Assembly (NCBI GenBank): GCA_001774245.1
Contig: MEZF01000080.1
Coordinates: 28,647-40,623, forward strand
Source: Candidatus Bathyarchaeota archaeon RBG_13_52_12
Lineage (GTDB): Archaea > Thermoproteota > Bathyarchaeia > TCS64
Direction: 5' to 3'
DNA length: 11,977 bases
Shown here: positions 6,728 through 11,977 of the stretch, in pieces
Layout of the letters: each line of letters starts with the position of its first letter
Position numbering within the stretch: the stretch's first letter is position 1
Made by a program: the position numbers and the translations under genes
The notes under the pieces: model-generated
The model's input: the letters and a program-made list of their open reading frames with translations, nothing else
The model's database searches: none
Told to the model about the DNA's origin: nothing

Positions 6728-7168
6728 CTAGATGTATTCACGTAGCAGGGCAACCAAGTCAACCAGGACTTCGCCAAACCAGTGTCTACCCTCAGACTCA
6801 CCGTCGATTGCATTATACAGGCTCGGATTAGTCTCCTTTAACCGATCCATCCACCAGGGCACGGAATTCATTATTTTCTCATCGGAGACTTCGAGGTGAC
6901 CCCTGAAACTTGTGAGAGCGAGGTGCACCCAAGGAAAGGCAACTACGTCGCTCAGCTTCTCTCTAAACCGTGGATCATCGGAGTGGTCCATCAGACGTTC
7001 CTTCCGCCTAATCATATTCTTTACTTCATGTTCGGAGTCGACGTGCTCCGCGCTTGCGAGTTTTTCAATGCTGGGAACGATGACATGTCGAATATAGAAG
7101 TGAGCCGACGCAACTTGGGCTTGATCATTGAGCATCTTATTAAAATTAGAGATGAATCCCAACCCCAC
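6728..7168 (-). CDS. Helical protein of unknown function (146 residues)
   Basis: I do not recognise this protein. The predicted product is mostly helical and charged, without membrane segments: FYIRHVIVPSIEKLASAEHV, then EVKNMIRRKERLMDHSDDPRFREKLSD, then a tryptophan- and histidine-bearing C-terminal half (FPWVHLALTSFRGHLEV, NSVPWWMDRLKETNPSLYNAID, GRHWFGEVLVDLVALLREYI). Histidine, aspartate and glutamate residues are plentiful but form no motif I can name. The start is uncertain: the GTG at 7168 has GAGG four bases before it, a TTG at 7162 and an ATG at 7135 are alternatives. The opposite strand carries a 98-residue open frame (6896-7192) across most of the gene. I prefer the minus strand because its frame is longer, ends neatly 12 bp from the converging neighbour, and gives a more protein-like composition. 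It lies just downstream of the U7 tract that ends the iron unit, so it is probably transcribed separately. Confidence 0.6.
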   Translation of the reverse strand: MGLGFISNFNKMLNDQAQVASAHFYIRHVIVPSIEKLASAEHVDSEHEVKNMIRRKERLMDHSDDPRFREKLSDVVAFPWVHLALTSFRGHLEVSDEKIMNSVPWWMDRLKETNPSLYNAIDGESEGRHWFGEVLVDLVALLREYI

Positions 7169-7200
7169 CTCGCCTCAGCTAGTAATCAGTAGATGGGAAG

Positions 7201-7231
7201 TATCCTTGAATACGAGGATATTAACTTCCTC
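7201..7231. repeat. Overlapping short inverted repeats near the 6728-7168 gene promoter
   Basis: TATCC/GGATA arms (7201-7205 with 7216-7220) overlap GAGGA/TCCTC arms (7214-7218 with 7227-7231). A minus-strand TATA-like TTAATATC (7217-7224) lies in the overlap, about 53 bp before the GTG at 7168, so the repeat would sit at the core promoter and start site. The arms are only five bases long, so chance is possible. Confidence 0.3.
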
Positions 7232-7277
7232 AATAGTCTCACAAGCGCCCAAAATTTAACAACGAGAATAATTGTTT

Positions 7278-7284
7278 AAAAAAA
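7278..7284 (-). terminator. U7 terminator of the iron uptake transcript
   Basis: The minus strand reads AGTTTTTTTAAAC, seven T in a row, 172 bp beyond the feoB stop. A U-tract of this length is sufficient for intrinsic termination by archaeal RNA polymerase. Its distance from feoB is unusual because an open frame ends just 12 bp before it (see 7297-7446). Confidence 0.6.
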
Positions 7285-7296
7285 CTTTGATTTAGC

Positions 7297-7446
7297 CTAG
7301 TTCTTTATCATTAGCAGTTTTCCATAGTGCCGTCGAGCGTGAAGTTCGAAATGCCTCAGCTTCTCAGCGTGGTCATGTTCACTGATTAAGCCTAGGCACG
7401 AACCGCTGGGGGAGAAGTGAATTGTCAGCGGCCAAGCCTCGCCGAA
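7297..7446 (-). other. Open frame without a standard start between feoB and its terminator
   Basis: The feoB frame, after its TAA (7456-7458) and a second stop TGA (7447-7449), stays open from 7446 to a TAG at 7297-7299: 49 codons. Its end looks protein-like, with EHDHAEKLRHFELHARRHYG then KLLMIKN, an amphipathic, histidine-rich helix. The TAG lies 12 bp before the U7 terminator, where a real last gene of the unit would stop. Against it, the frame has no ATG, GTG or TTG except an ATG four codons from the end; a CTG at 7428 preceded by GAGG would be a non-standard start. About one in ten random stretches this long would be open. It could be a small gene with an odd start, a decayed gene fragment, or chance. 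The 7169-7455 gap holds otherwise only this frame, the U7 tract, the short repeats and a CCGCTG/CAGCGG stem (7402-7432 region). Confidence 0.25.
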
Positions 7447-7455
7447 TCAATTAGT

Positions 7456-9426
7456 TTACAGGATCCCTGTGATGAGAAAAACCCGGAAAACAATTCCGCC
7501 AAGCACAACGGCGAGCACTATTTCGGTTAAACTGATCAATGCAGCCGTCCTCGCCCCAAACTCCTTCGACAGCACGGCAATTGTGGCGATGCAGGGGATG
7601 TAGATCATTACGACGAAGGCGAAGACGAACATCTGGGAGGGCGACAGGATGAGTGCGAAGTTTGTTGTACCCATCAAAGATGCAAGCAGGATCAGCGTCA
7701 ACTCCTTCCTCAGAACCCCGAAGATCAGGACGATCCCCGTCGCCGCCGGCAGGCCGAGCCACCAGACAGTCACCGGGCTGAAGGCTTGCTGTATGAGGTT
7801 GAGCAGCCCGACGAGGTTTGCGACGTAGATGACCAGGTTGCCGATTATGATCACGGGGAATGCCTCGACGATGAAGTCTTTGAGCCTGAACCAGGTCCTC
7901 TGCCCAGTGACCTTCGCCGTCGGGATCTTATAACTCGGCATCTCCATGATGAGGCCCATTGGCTCACCGGGAAGGACCTTGAAGGCTACTCTGCCGAGGA
8001 TGAAGATGAGCATGAAATCTAGCGCATAAAGTGTGACCGCCCAGCCGAAGCCCAGGTACGTCGCGACCAGGCCCATTATCACGATGCTCCTGGCGGCGCA
8101 TGGCACCAGACTTGAGACGAATGCGCATATCAGCCTCTCCCTCTCAGTCTCCATTATCGAGCAGCCCAGGCACGCCGGGACGTTACATCCGAAGCCGAGC
8201 ATCATGGGTATGAAGCCCTTTCCGTGGAGCCCGATGCGGTGCATCAGCGAGTCCATGAGGAACGCGACTCTGGCGAGGTACCCGGAGTCCTCCAGCAGGC
8301 TGAGGACGAGGAAGAACGGCACAATGTAGGGGAGTGCGATCGAGGTCCCTGCAATCGCCCCCTCTACGAGGCCATTCCACAGGAAACCCTGTAACGGTCC
8401 ACTTCCAAGGGCTGAATAATAACTGGCTCTGAGGAGTTCGAATGCGGACCCGAGCAGCTTTGACATGTAGTCACCGAATGTGAAGATCGAGTAGAACATC
8501 CCCACGATTATGGCGATCATGATGGCGTACCCGAGGATCGGGTGGTCGGTGGCTTCCTCCAGCCTCTTCCAGGCACTTGACCTAAGCTCCACGTGGGTGC
8601 TAGCCTGGGAAGCTATCCTGCTCGCCTGAGCGTACCTCTCCGACGCGATGACGCTTACAACGTCGTGGCCGTGGATCTCCTCGACCCTCCTCCTCGCGGC
8701 GACCACCTTATGCTCCATCGTGGGCTTCTGGCCGTACACCAGCGTCTCCAGCTCTTCGTCGCCCTCGAGGAGCTTCACAGCAACCCAGAGGCGGGGATAA
8801 GGTACGTTAACGTCGCCGAGATCACATACAAGCTCATCGATGATTGCCTCAACTTCGGGTCCGAAGCCAAGAGGCTTTGAGCTTGGCTTACCCTCCTCGT
8901 GGATCCTGATGACCTCCACCATCAATTCCTGGAGGCCCTCGTTCCTGGTTGCGGTTGTGGGCACGACCGGGACTCCGAGAAGCTTCGAGAGAGCGGCTTC
9001 ATCAACCCTGATCCCCTTCTTCTCAGCTGAGTCCATCTGGTTTAGGGCCACTAGGAGATGTGGCTCTATCTCCAGGAGCTGCACAGTGAAGAAGAGGTTC
9101 CTCTCAAGCGCCGAGGCGTCTACCACGTTTATGATGGCATCCGGGTGCTCAACAGCTATGTACTCCCTACTCACCTTCTCCTCGAGGCTATAGGTGCTGA
9201 GACTGTAGATACCCGGCAAATCCACTACGTCGATTGTGTATCCACCGAAGCTCAGGGTACCCTCGGCCCTCTTCACCGTCTTACCGGGCCAGTTACCGAC
9301 GTGCTGATGGAGCCCAGTCAGCTGGTTGAAGATCACGCTCTTACCGACGTTGGCGTTGCCCGCCAACGCTATTGTGAGCTTCTTACCATCCCTCAGACCA
9401 CTATCCGCTGCGTCGATTTGGCTCAA
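7456..9426 (-). CDS. feoB: FeoB, GTP-dependent ferrous iron transporter
   Basis: The inner-membrane Fe(II) permease with an N-terminal G-protein domain. Visible in the 656-residue product: G1 GNANVGKS at 23-30; the G2 region HVGNWPGKT at 42-50 with its Thr; G3 DLPG at 69-72; G4 NQMD at 129-132 (FeoB proteins often replace the usual Lys of NKxD); a G5-like TTATRNEG at 157-164. A helical spacer follows (about 185-290), then the membrane part from about 297, with Gate-type segments LLEDSGYLAR (377-386) and the conserved cysteine motif GFGCNVPA (411-418), and a second half ending RVFLITGIL. The length is normal for archaeal FeoB. The only sensible start is TTG at 9426: a weak GAGA precedes it and no other start lies upstream in frame after the repressor gene. 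It starts 13 bp after the repressor stop, so the two are co-transcribed and probably translationally coupled. No separate feoA or feoC is present. Confidence 0.97.
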   Translation of the reverse strand: MSQIDAADSGLRDGKKLTIALAGNANVGKSVIFNQLTGLHQHVGNWPGKTVKRAEGTLSFGGYTIDVVDLPGIYSLSTYSLEEKVSREYIAVEHPDAIINVVDASALERNLFFTVQLLEIEPHLLVALNQMDSAEKKGIRVDEAALSKLLGVPVVPTTATRNEGLQELMVEVIRIHEEGKPSSKPLGFGPEVEAIIDELVCDLGDVNVPYPRLWVAVKLLEGDEELETLVYGQKPTMEHKVVAARRRVEEIHGHDVVSVIASERYAQASRIASQASTHVELRSSAWKRLEEATDHPILGYAIMIAIIVGMFYSIFTFGDYMSKLLGSAFELLRASYYSALGSGPLQGFLWNGLVEGAIAGTSIALPYIVPFFLVLSLLEDSGYLARVAFLMDSLMHRIGLHGKGFIPMMLGFGCNVPACLGCSIMETERERLICAFVSSLVPCAARSIVIMGLVATYLGFGWAVTLYALDFMLIFILGRVAFKVLPGEPMGLIMEMPSYKIPTAKVTGQRTWFRLKDFIVEAFPVIIIGNLVIYVANLVGLLNLIQQAFSPVTVWWLGLPAATGIVLIFGVLRKELTLILLASLMGTTNFALILSPSQMFVFAFVVMIYIPCIATIAVLSKEFGARTAALISLTEIVLAVVLGGIVFRVFLITGIL

Positions 9427-9439
9427 TGTTCTCTGCCAG

Positions 9440-10189
9440 CTACTTCACGATAACCGCGTTTGGCCTGTGTGGGTGGGGAGGCTCTGGTATACCGTTCTCG
9501 ACCTCCACGTAGATCTTGTCAGCTAGCTCCCGGCCAAGCGCGAGAGTAGTGTCCCTCACGCTGACCTCGACCGGGCCGTGGAAAGGCGCTGACTTAACCA
9601 CCTTCACCGGAGTCCCGAGGCATAGACCCATATCCATGATTCTCTGGGAGGCCTGCCCAGCGTCCCTCAGGAAGGCGACTTTCCCAACCTCTCCAGGCCT
9701 CAGGTTACTCAGCTGCGTAACAAGCCTGTGTAGTTTCTCGTCCTTCTGCCTGGCGACCTTGCAGGATTCGCATCCGCTAACATCGAGGGTGCAAGCCGGT
9801 ATCGGCTTGGCGTCGTCGGGGCAAGTCTTTGGGCTGTTCATTGAGTCGCATAGGGCTGCCGCCACCTCATCGCTGAGGCCGTGCTCCATCATGCAGGCTT
9901 CGCTGTGAACCTTATCCATCCTTAGCCCGAGGCGATCGTGTAGAAACCTCTCAAGAAGCCGGTGCTTCCTGACGACCTTCTGCGCCCTGGCCATCCCCTT
10001 GCCTGTGAGGACCACGCCCTTGTAGGGCTCGTATGAGATTAGACCATCCTCTGAGAGCTTCCTGATCATCTCGGATACGCTTGGCGGCGAGACCTTGAGC
10101 CTCTCTGAAAGCTCCTGGTTCTTAGCTAGCTCGCTGCGCTCGTTAAGCGAGTAGATTGCTTCCAAGTACTCTTCCACGTTTTCGCTCAA
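9440..10189 (-). CDS. DtxR/IdeR-type iron-dependent repressor fused to a FeoA domain
   Basis: A 249-residue metalloregulator that should bind DNA when loaded with Fe(II) and repress iron uptake. Domains: winged helix-turn-helix at 1-63 (VEEYLEAIYSL, recognition region VSPPSVSEMIRKLSEDGL, wing YEPYKGVVLT); dimerisation and metal domain at about 64-120; cysteine-rich linker at 121-150; FeoA/SH3-like domain at about 157-232 (LRPGEVGKVAFL, QRIMDMGLCLGTPVKVV, TLALGRELADKIYVEV). Metal ligands follow the family pattern: H76 and E80, H95, then C99-x-x-E102-H103. Cysteine at position 99 is the iron type (DtxR/IdeR), where manganese-type MntR has Glu. Four more cysteines (C123, C133, C140, C143) form a possible extra metal site. 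The start is TTG at 10189, with a leader of under 10 nt and no Shine-Dalgarno match. It leads the operon with feoB, and its promoter carries two matching operators, so it should be autoregulated. The FeoA domain may also act on FeoB or sense its state. Confidence 0.95.
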   Translation of the reverse strand: MSENVEEYLEAIYSLNERSELAKNQELSERLKVSPPSVSEMIRKLSEDGLISYEPYKGVVLTGKGMARAQKVVRKHRLLERFLHDRLGLRMDKVHSEACMMEHGLSDEVAAALCDSMNSPKTCPDDAKPIPACTLDVSGCESCKVARQKDEKLHRLVTQLSNLRPGEVGKVAFLRDAGQASQRIMDMGLCLGTPVKVVKSAPFHGPVEVSVRDTTLALGRELADKIYVEVENGIPEPPHPHRPNAVIVK

Positions 10190-10204
10190 GGTGACTCAAT
10201 GTAT

Positions 10205-10218
10205 TTAGGTGAGCCTAA
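10205..10218. promoter_or_regulatory. DtxR-type operator, promoter-proximal copy
   Basis: TTAGGTGAGCCTAA, an inverted repeat with perfect TTAGG/CCTAA arms. It matches the first 14 positions of the classic DtxR/IdeR consensus TTAGGTTAGCCTAACCTAA at 12-13 of 14 positions. It lies between the TATA box and the start codon of the repressor gene, covering the expected area just upstream of the transcription start. Confidence 0.85.
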
Positions 10219-10227
10219 CATATAAAT
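10219..10227 (-). promoter_or_regulatory. TATA box of the repressor-feoB operon
   Basis: The minus strand reads ATTTATATG, close to the ideal archaeal TTTATATA. Transcription should start near 10197, about 8 bases before the TTG at 10189. It occupies the whole gap between the two operators, so repressor on either site would hinder TBP and TFB. Confidence 0.8.
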
Positions 10228-10228
10228 A

Positions 10229-10242
10229 TTAGGTTAACCTAA
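10229..10242. promoter_or_regulatory. DtxR-type operator, distal copy (perfect palindrome)
   Basis: TTAGGTTAACCTAA, a perfect 14-bp palindrome. Its centre is 24 bp from the centre of the other operator. It covers the position where the BRE element for TFB would be, directly upstream of the TATA box. The arms are the same TTAGG/CCTAA pair. Confidence 0.88.
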
Positions 10243-10263
10243 AATCGTGACGGATGCGCGCGT

Positions 10264-10269
10264 AAAAAA
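10264..10269 (-). terminator. U6 tract ending the deacetylase transcript
   Basis: Six T on the minus strand (ATTTTTTACG), 26 bp after the deacetylase stop and 22 bp before the first repressor operator. It separates the deacetylase transcript from the iron promoter. Confidence 0.5.
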
Positions 10270-10295
10270 TAGGGGCTAGTTCTCCAGCGTCTGTT

Positions 10296-11090
10296 CTAGG
10301 TTCTCGGTGACTTGGCCTTCTTTCTTACCCAATCGGCTAATTCCTTGCCTATAGGGAACCAGACCCCGCCAACATTCTCCGCTTCCAAGATAAGCTTCTC
10401 CAACATCTTGAGCCGACTCACTCTCCCTATACACTCCGGATGACACGTCAGGCCGAAGTATCTACCAAGCTCATGAAGCCCCTCCCACTCGGGTTTCCAC
10501 AGCCTATAGACCTCATCGGGGCTCATCCTGTCCATCTCGAAGTGAGGCCAATCGTCGAGGAGCCACTCAACCGGAAGCTCAACGAGCCCTGTGTCCACGT
10601 TGTTGTGCTTCAGCATATAGGGCATATCTTCGTCCATCATATTGCTACTATACTGGAACCCTAGGCGCTTCATGTGGCTGAGGCTACGCTCATTCAACAT
10701 CCAGTATGGGGCCCTGTACCCACGGGGCTTGACGCCAACGCGCTCCAGCGCGGCGAGGCTCCTCTCCCAGACCTCAGCTTCTTTCTCGGCTGTCAACTCA
10801 GTCATCCTCTCGTGGCTATAGCTATGAGCGGCTACCTCGTGACCGTGACTGATGATCTCAGCGACTGAGTCCCGATGATTGTCGCAAGTCCATCCTGGCG
10901 TGAAGAAGGTGGACTTTATCTCAAGCCCGTCGAGGAGGCCCAGGATCCTCGGGACCGCGACTTGCGGAGCGTAGCGCCCCTTGCTTAGTGATGAGAGGTC
11001 GCCGGGAGTCTTCCAAGTCTCGGCGCTTGAGGCGTCGTAGTCGAAGCTGAGGAAGAAACAGCTCTTGTAACCTTTTGGCCAGAATCCCAT
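10296..11090 (-). CDS. Polysaccharide deacetylase, HpPgdA-like (CE4/NodB fold)
   Basis: A metal-dependent amidohydrolase of the carbohydrate esterase 4 superfamily. In the 264-residue product: FFLSFDYDASS with the Asp-x-Asp pair D17/D19; a linker SKGRYAPQVAVPRILGLLD; STFFTPGW (60-67); the zinc or iron histidines in EVAAHSYSHERM (H89, H93); GYRAPYW (124-130); VELPVEWLLDDWP (170-182); the late catalytic segment LTCHPECIGR (214-223). Element order and these segments match Helicobacter pylori PgdA and the related cyclic imide hydrolases rather than secreted chitin deacetylases. There is no signal peptide, so it acts in the cytoplasm. As archaea lack peptidoglycan, a cyclic imide, N-acetyl sugar or lipid-linked sugar is a likelier substrate. 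I chose the ATG at 11090 because GGTGA sits four bases before it; the frame extends to a GTG at 11156, but that would include the inverted repeat below and poor sequence. It is 148 bp downstream of the F420 reductase gene. Confidence 0.9.
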   Translation of the reverse strand: MGFWPKGYKSCFFLSFDYDASSAETWKTPGDLSSLSKGRYAPQVAVPRILGLLDGLEIKSTFFTPGWTCDNHRDSVAEIISHGHEVAAHSYSHERMTELTAEKEAEVWERSLAALERVGVKPRGYRAPYWMLNERSLSHMKRLGFQYSSNMMDEDMPYMLKHNNVDTGLVELPVEWLLDDWPHFEMDRMSPDEVYRLWKPEWEGLHELGRYFGLTCHPECIGRVSRLKMLEKLILEAENVGGVWFPIGKELADWVRKKAKSPRT

Positions 11091-11114
11091 TAATTCACCG
11101 GGAATGATAAGCGA

Positions 11115-11145
11115 CAGGCTCCAGATTTTAATTCTTTGGAGCCTG
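11115..11145. repeat. Perfect 9-bp inverted repeat enclosing a TATA-like element
   Basis: Arms CAGGCTCCA (11115-11123) and TGGAGCCTG (11137-11145) are exact complements, separated by 13 bp. The spacer reads AAGAATTAAAATC on the minus strand and contains AATTAAAAT, centred about 39 bp before the deacetylase ATG. That would give a start site near 11103 and a 13-nt leader holding the GGTGA site. It could be an operator for a dimeric repressor placed around the TATA box. Alternatively, if read through from the F420 reductase gene, it could form an RNA hairpin, though no U-tract follows it on either strand. Confidence 0.6.
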
Positions 11146-11238
11146 CCATGAATCACGTAGCTATTTTAAGCCCAATTGAAGGCGTTCGCACCGAGGGCAA
11201 ACGTTATGCTGGGTGAGAGCCCGGGAGCCCGCGCGCTG

Positions 11239-11955
11239 CTACTCTGGCTCGATCGTTGGCATCCAGGGCACCACCCGGATCGATGGGTCTCGGAGGTCAT
11301 TCAGAACAGCTACATTCAGAAGGAGCGGAGTAATCGACTCTATGAACTTCGAGTTCTCGAGGGGCCCAACCCGGAGGGGGCGAAGATTAGGAATGTCCCT
11401 GACGAGGCTCCCCACCTTAGCAAGAGAGAGCTCATCGTCCCCCGCTAGGAGCACATCGATGTTCAGCACCGAGTCAATGTTGTAAAGATAGGACGCGGGA
11501 ACCGTCTGGAACCCCGAGACGACGCACGCGGGCTTAACGACATCCTGAAGCACCTCAGCAGCTGAACGCGTGCGCAGGTCGCCCAGCGCCTCCCCCTCCA
11601 GCGGCGTCCAGTAGAACAGCCTCTTCTTCCGAGTCATGGGGACCACCGTCGAGATAACCACCTTTTCGGGCGTGAAGAGAGACGAGAACCCCCTCAGATA
11701 CTCCGCTGAGACGGCCGGGGGGAGAGACACTATAACCACCTCTGCCTCCTTCACCGCGTCCTCGTTTAAGACCCCCTTAATGCATCCCTTCATCGTAGAC
11801 TGATAGAAGCCCCTGGCGTAGTTGTTCAGGTTAAAAGAGGTTGCCGACGCCCTCTCCAGTGATCTGGATCCTATGAGGAGTTCGTGTCGTAGAGCAAGCC
11901 TAACGCATAGTCCTCTCCCCATGTCGCCGGTTCCGCCTATGACGCCTATCTTCAA
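11239..11955 (-). CDS. npdG: NADPH-dependent F420 reductase (F420H2:NADP oxidoreductase)
   Basis: This enzyme transfers hydride between reduced coenzyme F420 and NADP in the cytoplasm, linking F420 to biosynthetic NADPH. The 238-residue product matches the archaeal Fno family from end to end: Rossmann start MKIGVIGGTGDMGRGL (GGTGDMG at 7-13); the NADP 2'-phosphate segment IGSRSLERA (28-36); the NED segment (64-66); VVISTVVPMTRK (99-110); RSAAEVLQDVV (130-140); the F420-pocket-like SGFQTVPASYL (147-157); LRPLRVGPLENSKFIESITPLLLN (191-214). It is about 25 residues longer than typical Fno, partly in the insert near 38-60 and at the C-terminus. I chose TTG at 11955 because it gives the normal family N-terminus and has a GGGG seven bases before it; a GTG at 11970 would add five residues. 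Transcription comes from beyond the right edge. The enzyme marks the organism as an F420 user. Confidence 0.93.
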   Translation of the reverse strand: MKIGVIGGTGDMGRGLCVRLALRHELLIGSRSLERASATSFNLNNYARGFYQSTMKGCIKGVLNEDAVKEAEVVIVSLPPAVSAEYLRGFSSLFTPEKVVISTVVPMTRKKRLFYWTPLEGEALGDLRTRSAAEVLQDVVKPACVVSGFQTVPASYLYNIDSVLNIDVLLAGDDELSLAKVGSLVRDIPNLRPLRVGPLENSKFIESITPLLLNVAVLNDLRDPSIRVVPWMPTIEPE

Positions 11956-11977
11956 AATTATGCCCCTCACATTCTAA

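Noticed and set aside
6896..7192. A 98-codon plus-strand frame opposite the helical protein
   Set aside because: It is shorter, its translation looks less like a folded protein, and no promoter or ribosome site precedes it. It is kept as an alternative in the text because the other strand is not recognised either.
7389..7440. GCCTAGGC palindrome and CCGCTG/CAGCGG stem after feoB, considered as an intrinsic terminator or RNA element
   Set aside because: Arms are short with a 17-base loop and no U-tract follows; the U7 run at 7278-7284 is a better terminator.
7786..9526. Several plus-strand frames of 65-131 codons across feoB
   Set aside because: All lie opposite the unmistakable FeoB coding sequence, and their translations are low-complexity shadows of it.
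1..11977. Search for tRNA genes, CRISPR repeats, transposase genes, attachment sites or phage genes
   Set aside because: None seen: the intergenic gaps are all under 300 bp with no cloverleaf or regularly spaced repeats, and no recognised gene is of mobile type.

Overview
The window reads as a chromosomal segment of a mesophilic-to-moderate archaeon, most plausibly from the Bathyarchaeia or a related TACK lineage. The lineage is an inference from gene content and style. The archaeal evidence is an F420-dependent NADP reductase, archaeal TATA boxes centred about 26 bp upstream of several start codons (leaderless transcripts), anti-SD matches of the GGTGA type before other starts, many TTG starts, and U-tract terminators. 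There are no rRNA or tRNA genes, no CRISPR arrays, no insertion sequences, and no gene-free stretch longer than about 290 bp.

Layout. Positions 1-638 (minus) hold the 5' part of a DUF362-like gene that runs off the left edge. Positions 862-5687 hold four single-gene units on alternating strands: a double-GNAT acetyltransferase (+), an MFS permease (-), a flavodoxin-like protein (+) and a membrane-anchored UbiB/ABC1 kinase-like protein (-). Positions 5794-7168 hold three proteins I do not recognise: a 103-residue small protein (+), a beta-rich Ig-like protein without a signal peptide (+), and a helical protein (-). Positions 7278-10242 are a compact ferrous iron uptake unit on the minus strand: a DtxR-type repressor fused to a FeoA domain, then FeoB. 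Positions 10296-11955 (minus) hold a HpPgdA-type polysaccharide deacetylase/cyclic imidase homologue, preceded by an NADPH:F420 oxidoreductase.

How the genes fit together. The iron unit is the best-understood part. Two 14-bp TTAGG...CCTAA operators lie on either side of the only good TATA box before the repressor gene, so the iron-loaded repressor should block TBP and switch off its own gene and feoB together. The fused FeoA domain replaces the standalone feoA that is missing here. The other genes look like independent units, and no shared pathway is evident. The F420 reductase and the flavodoxin point to redox cofactor metabolism, and UbiB to isoprenoid lipid or quinone-type metabolism.

The most interesting unexplained signals are: an open frame without a normal start between the feoB stop and its U7 terminator; a four-cysteine cluster in the linker of the DtxR-FeoA fusion; a perfect 9-bp inverted repeat enclosing a TATA-like element before the deacetylase; and the mixture of leaderless and SD-led genes.
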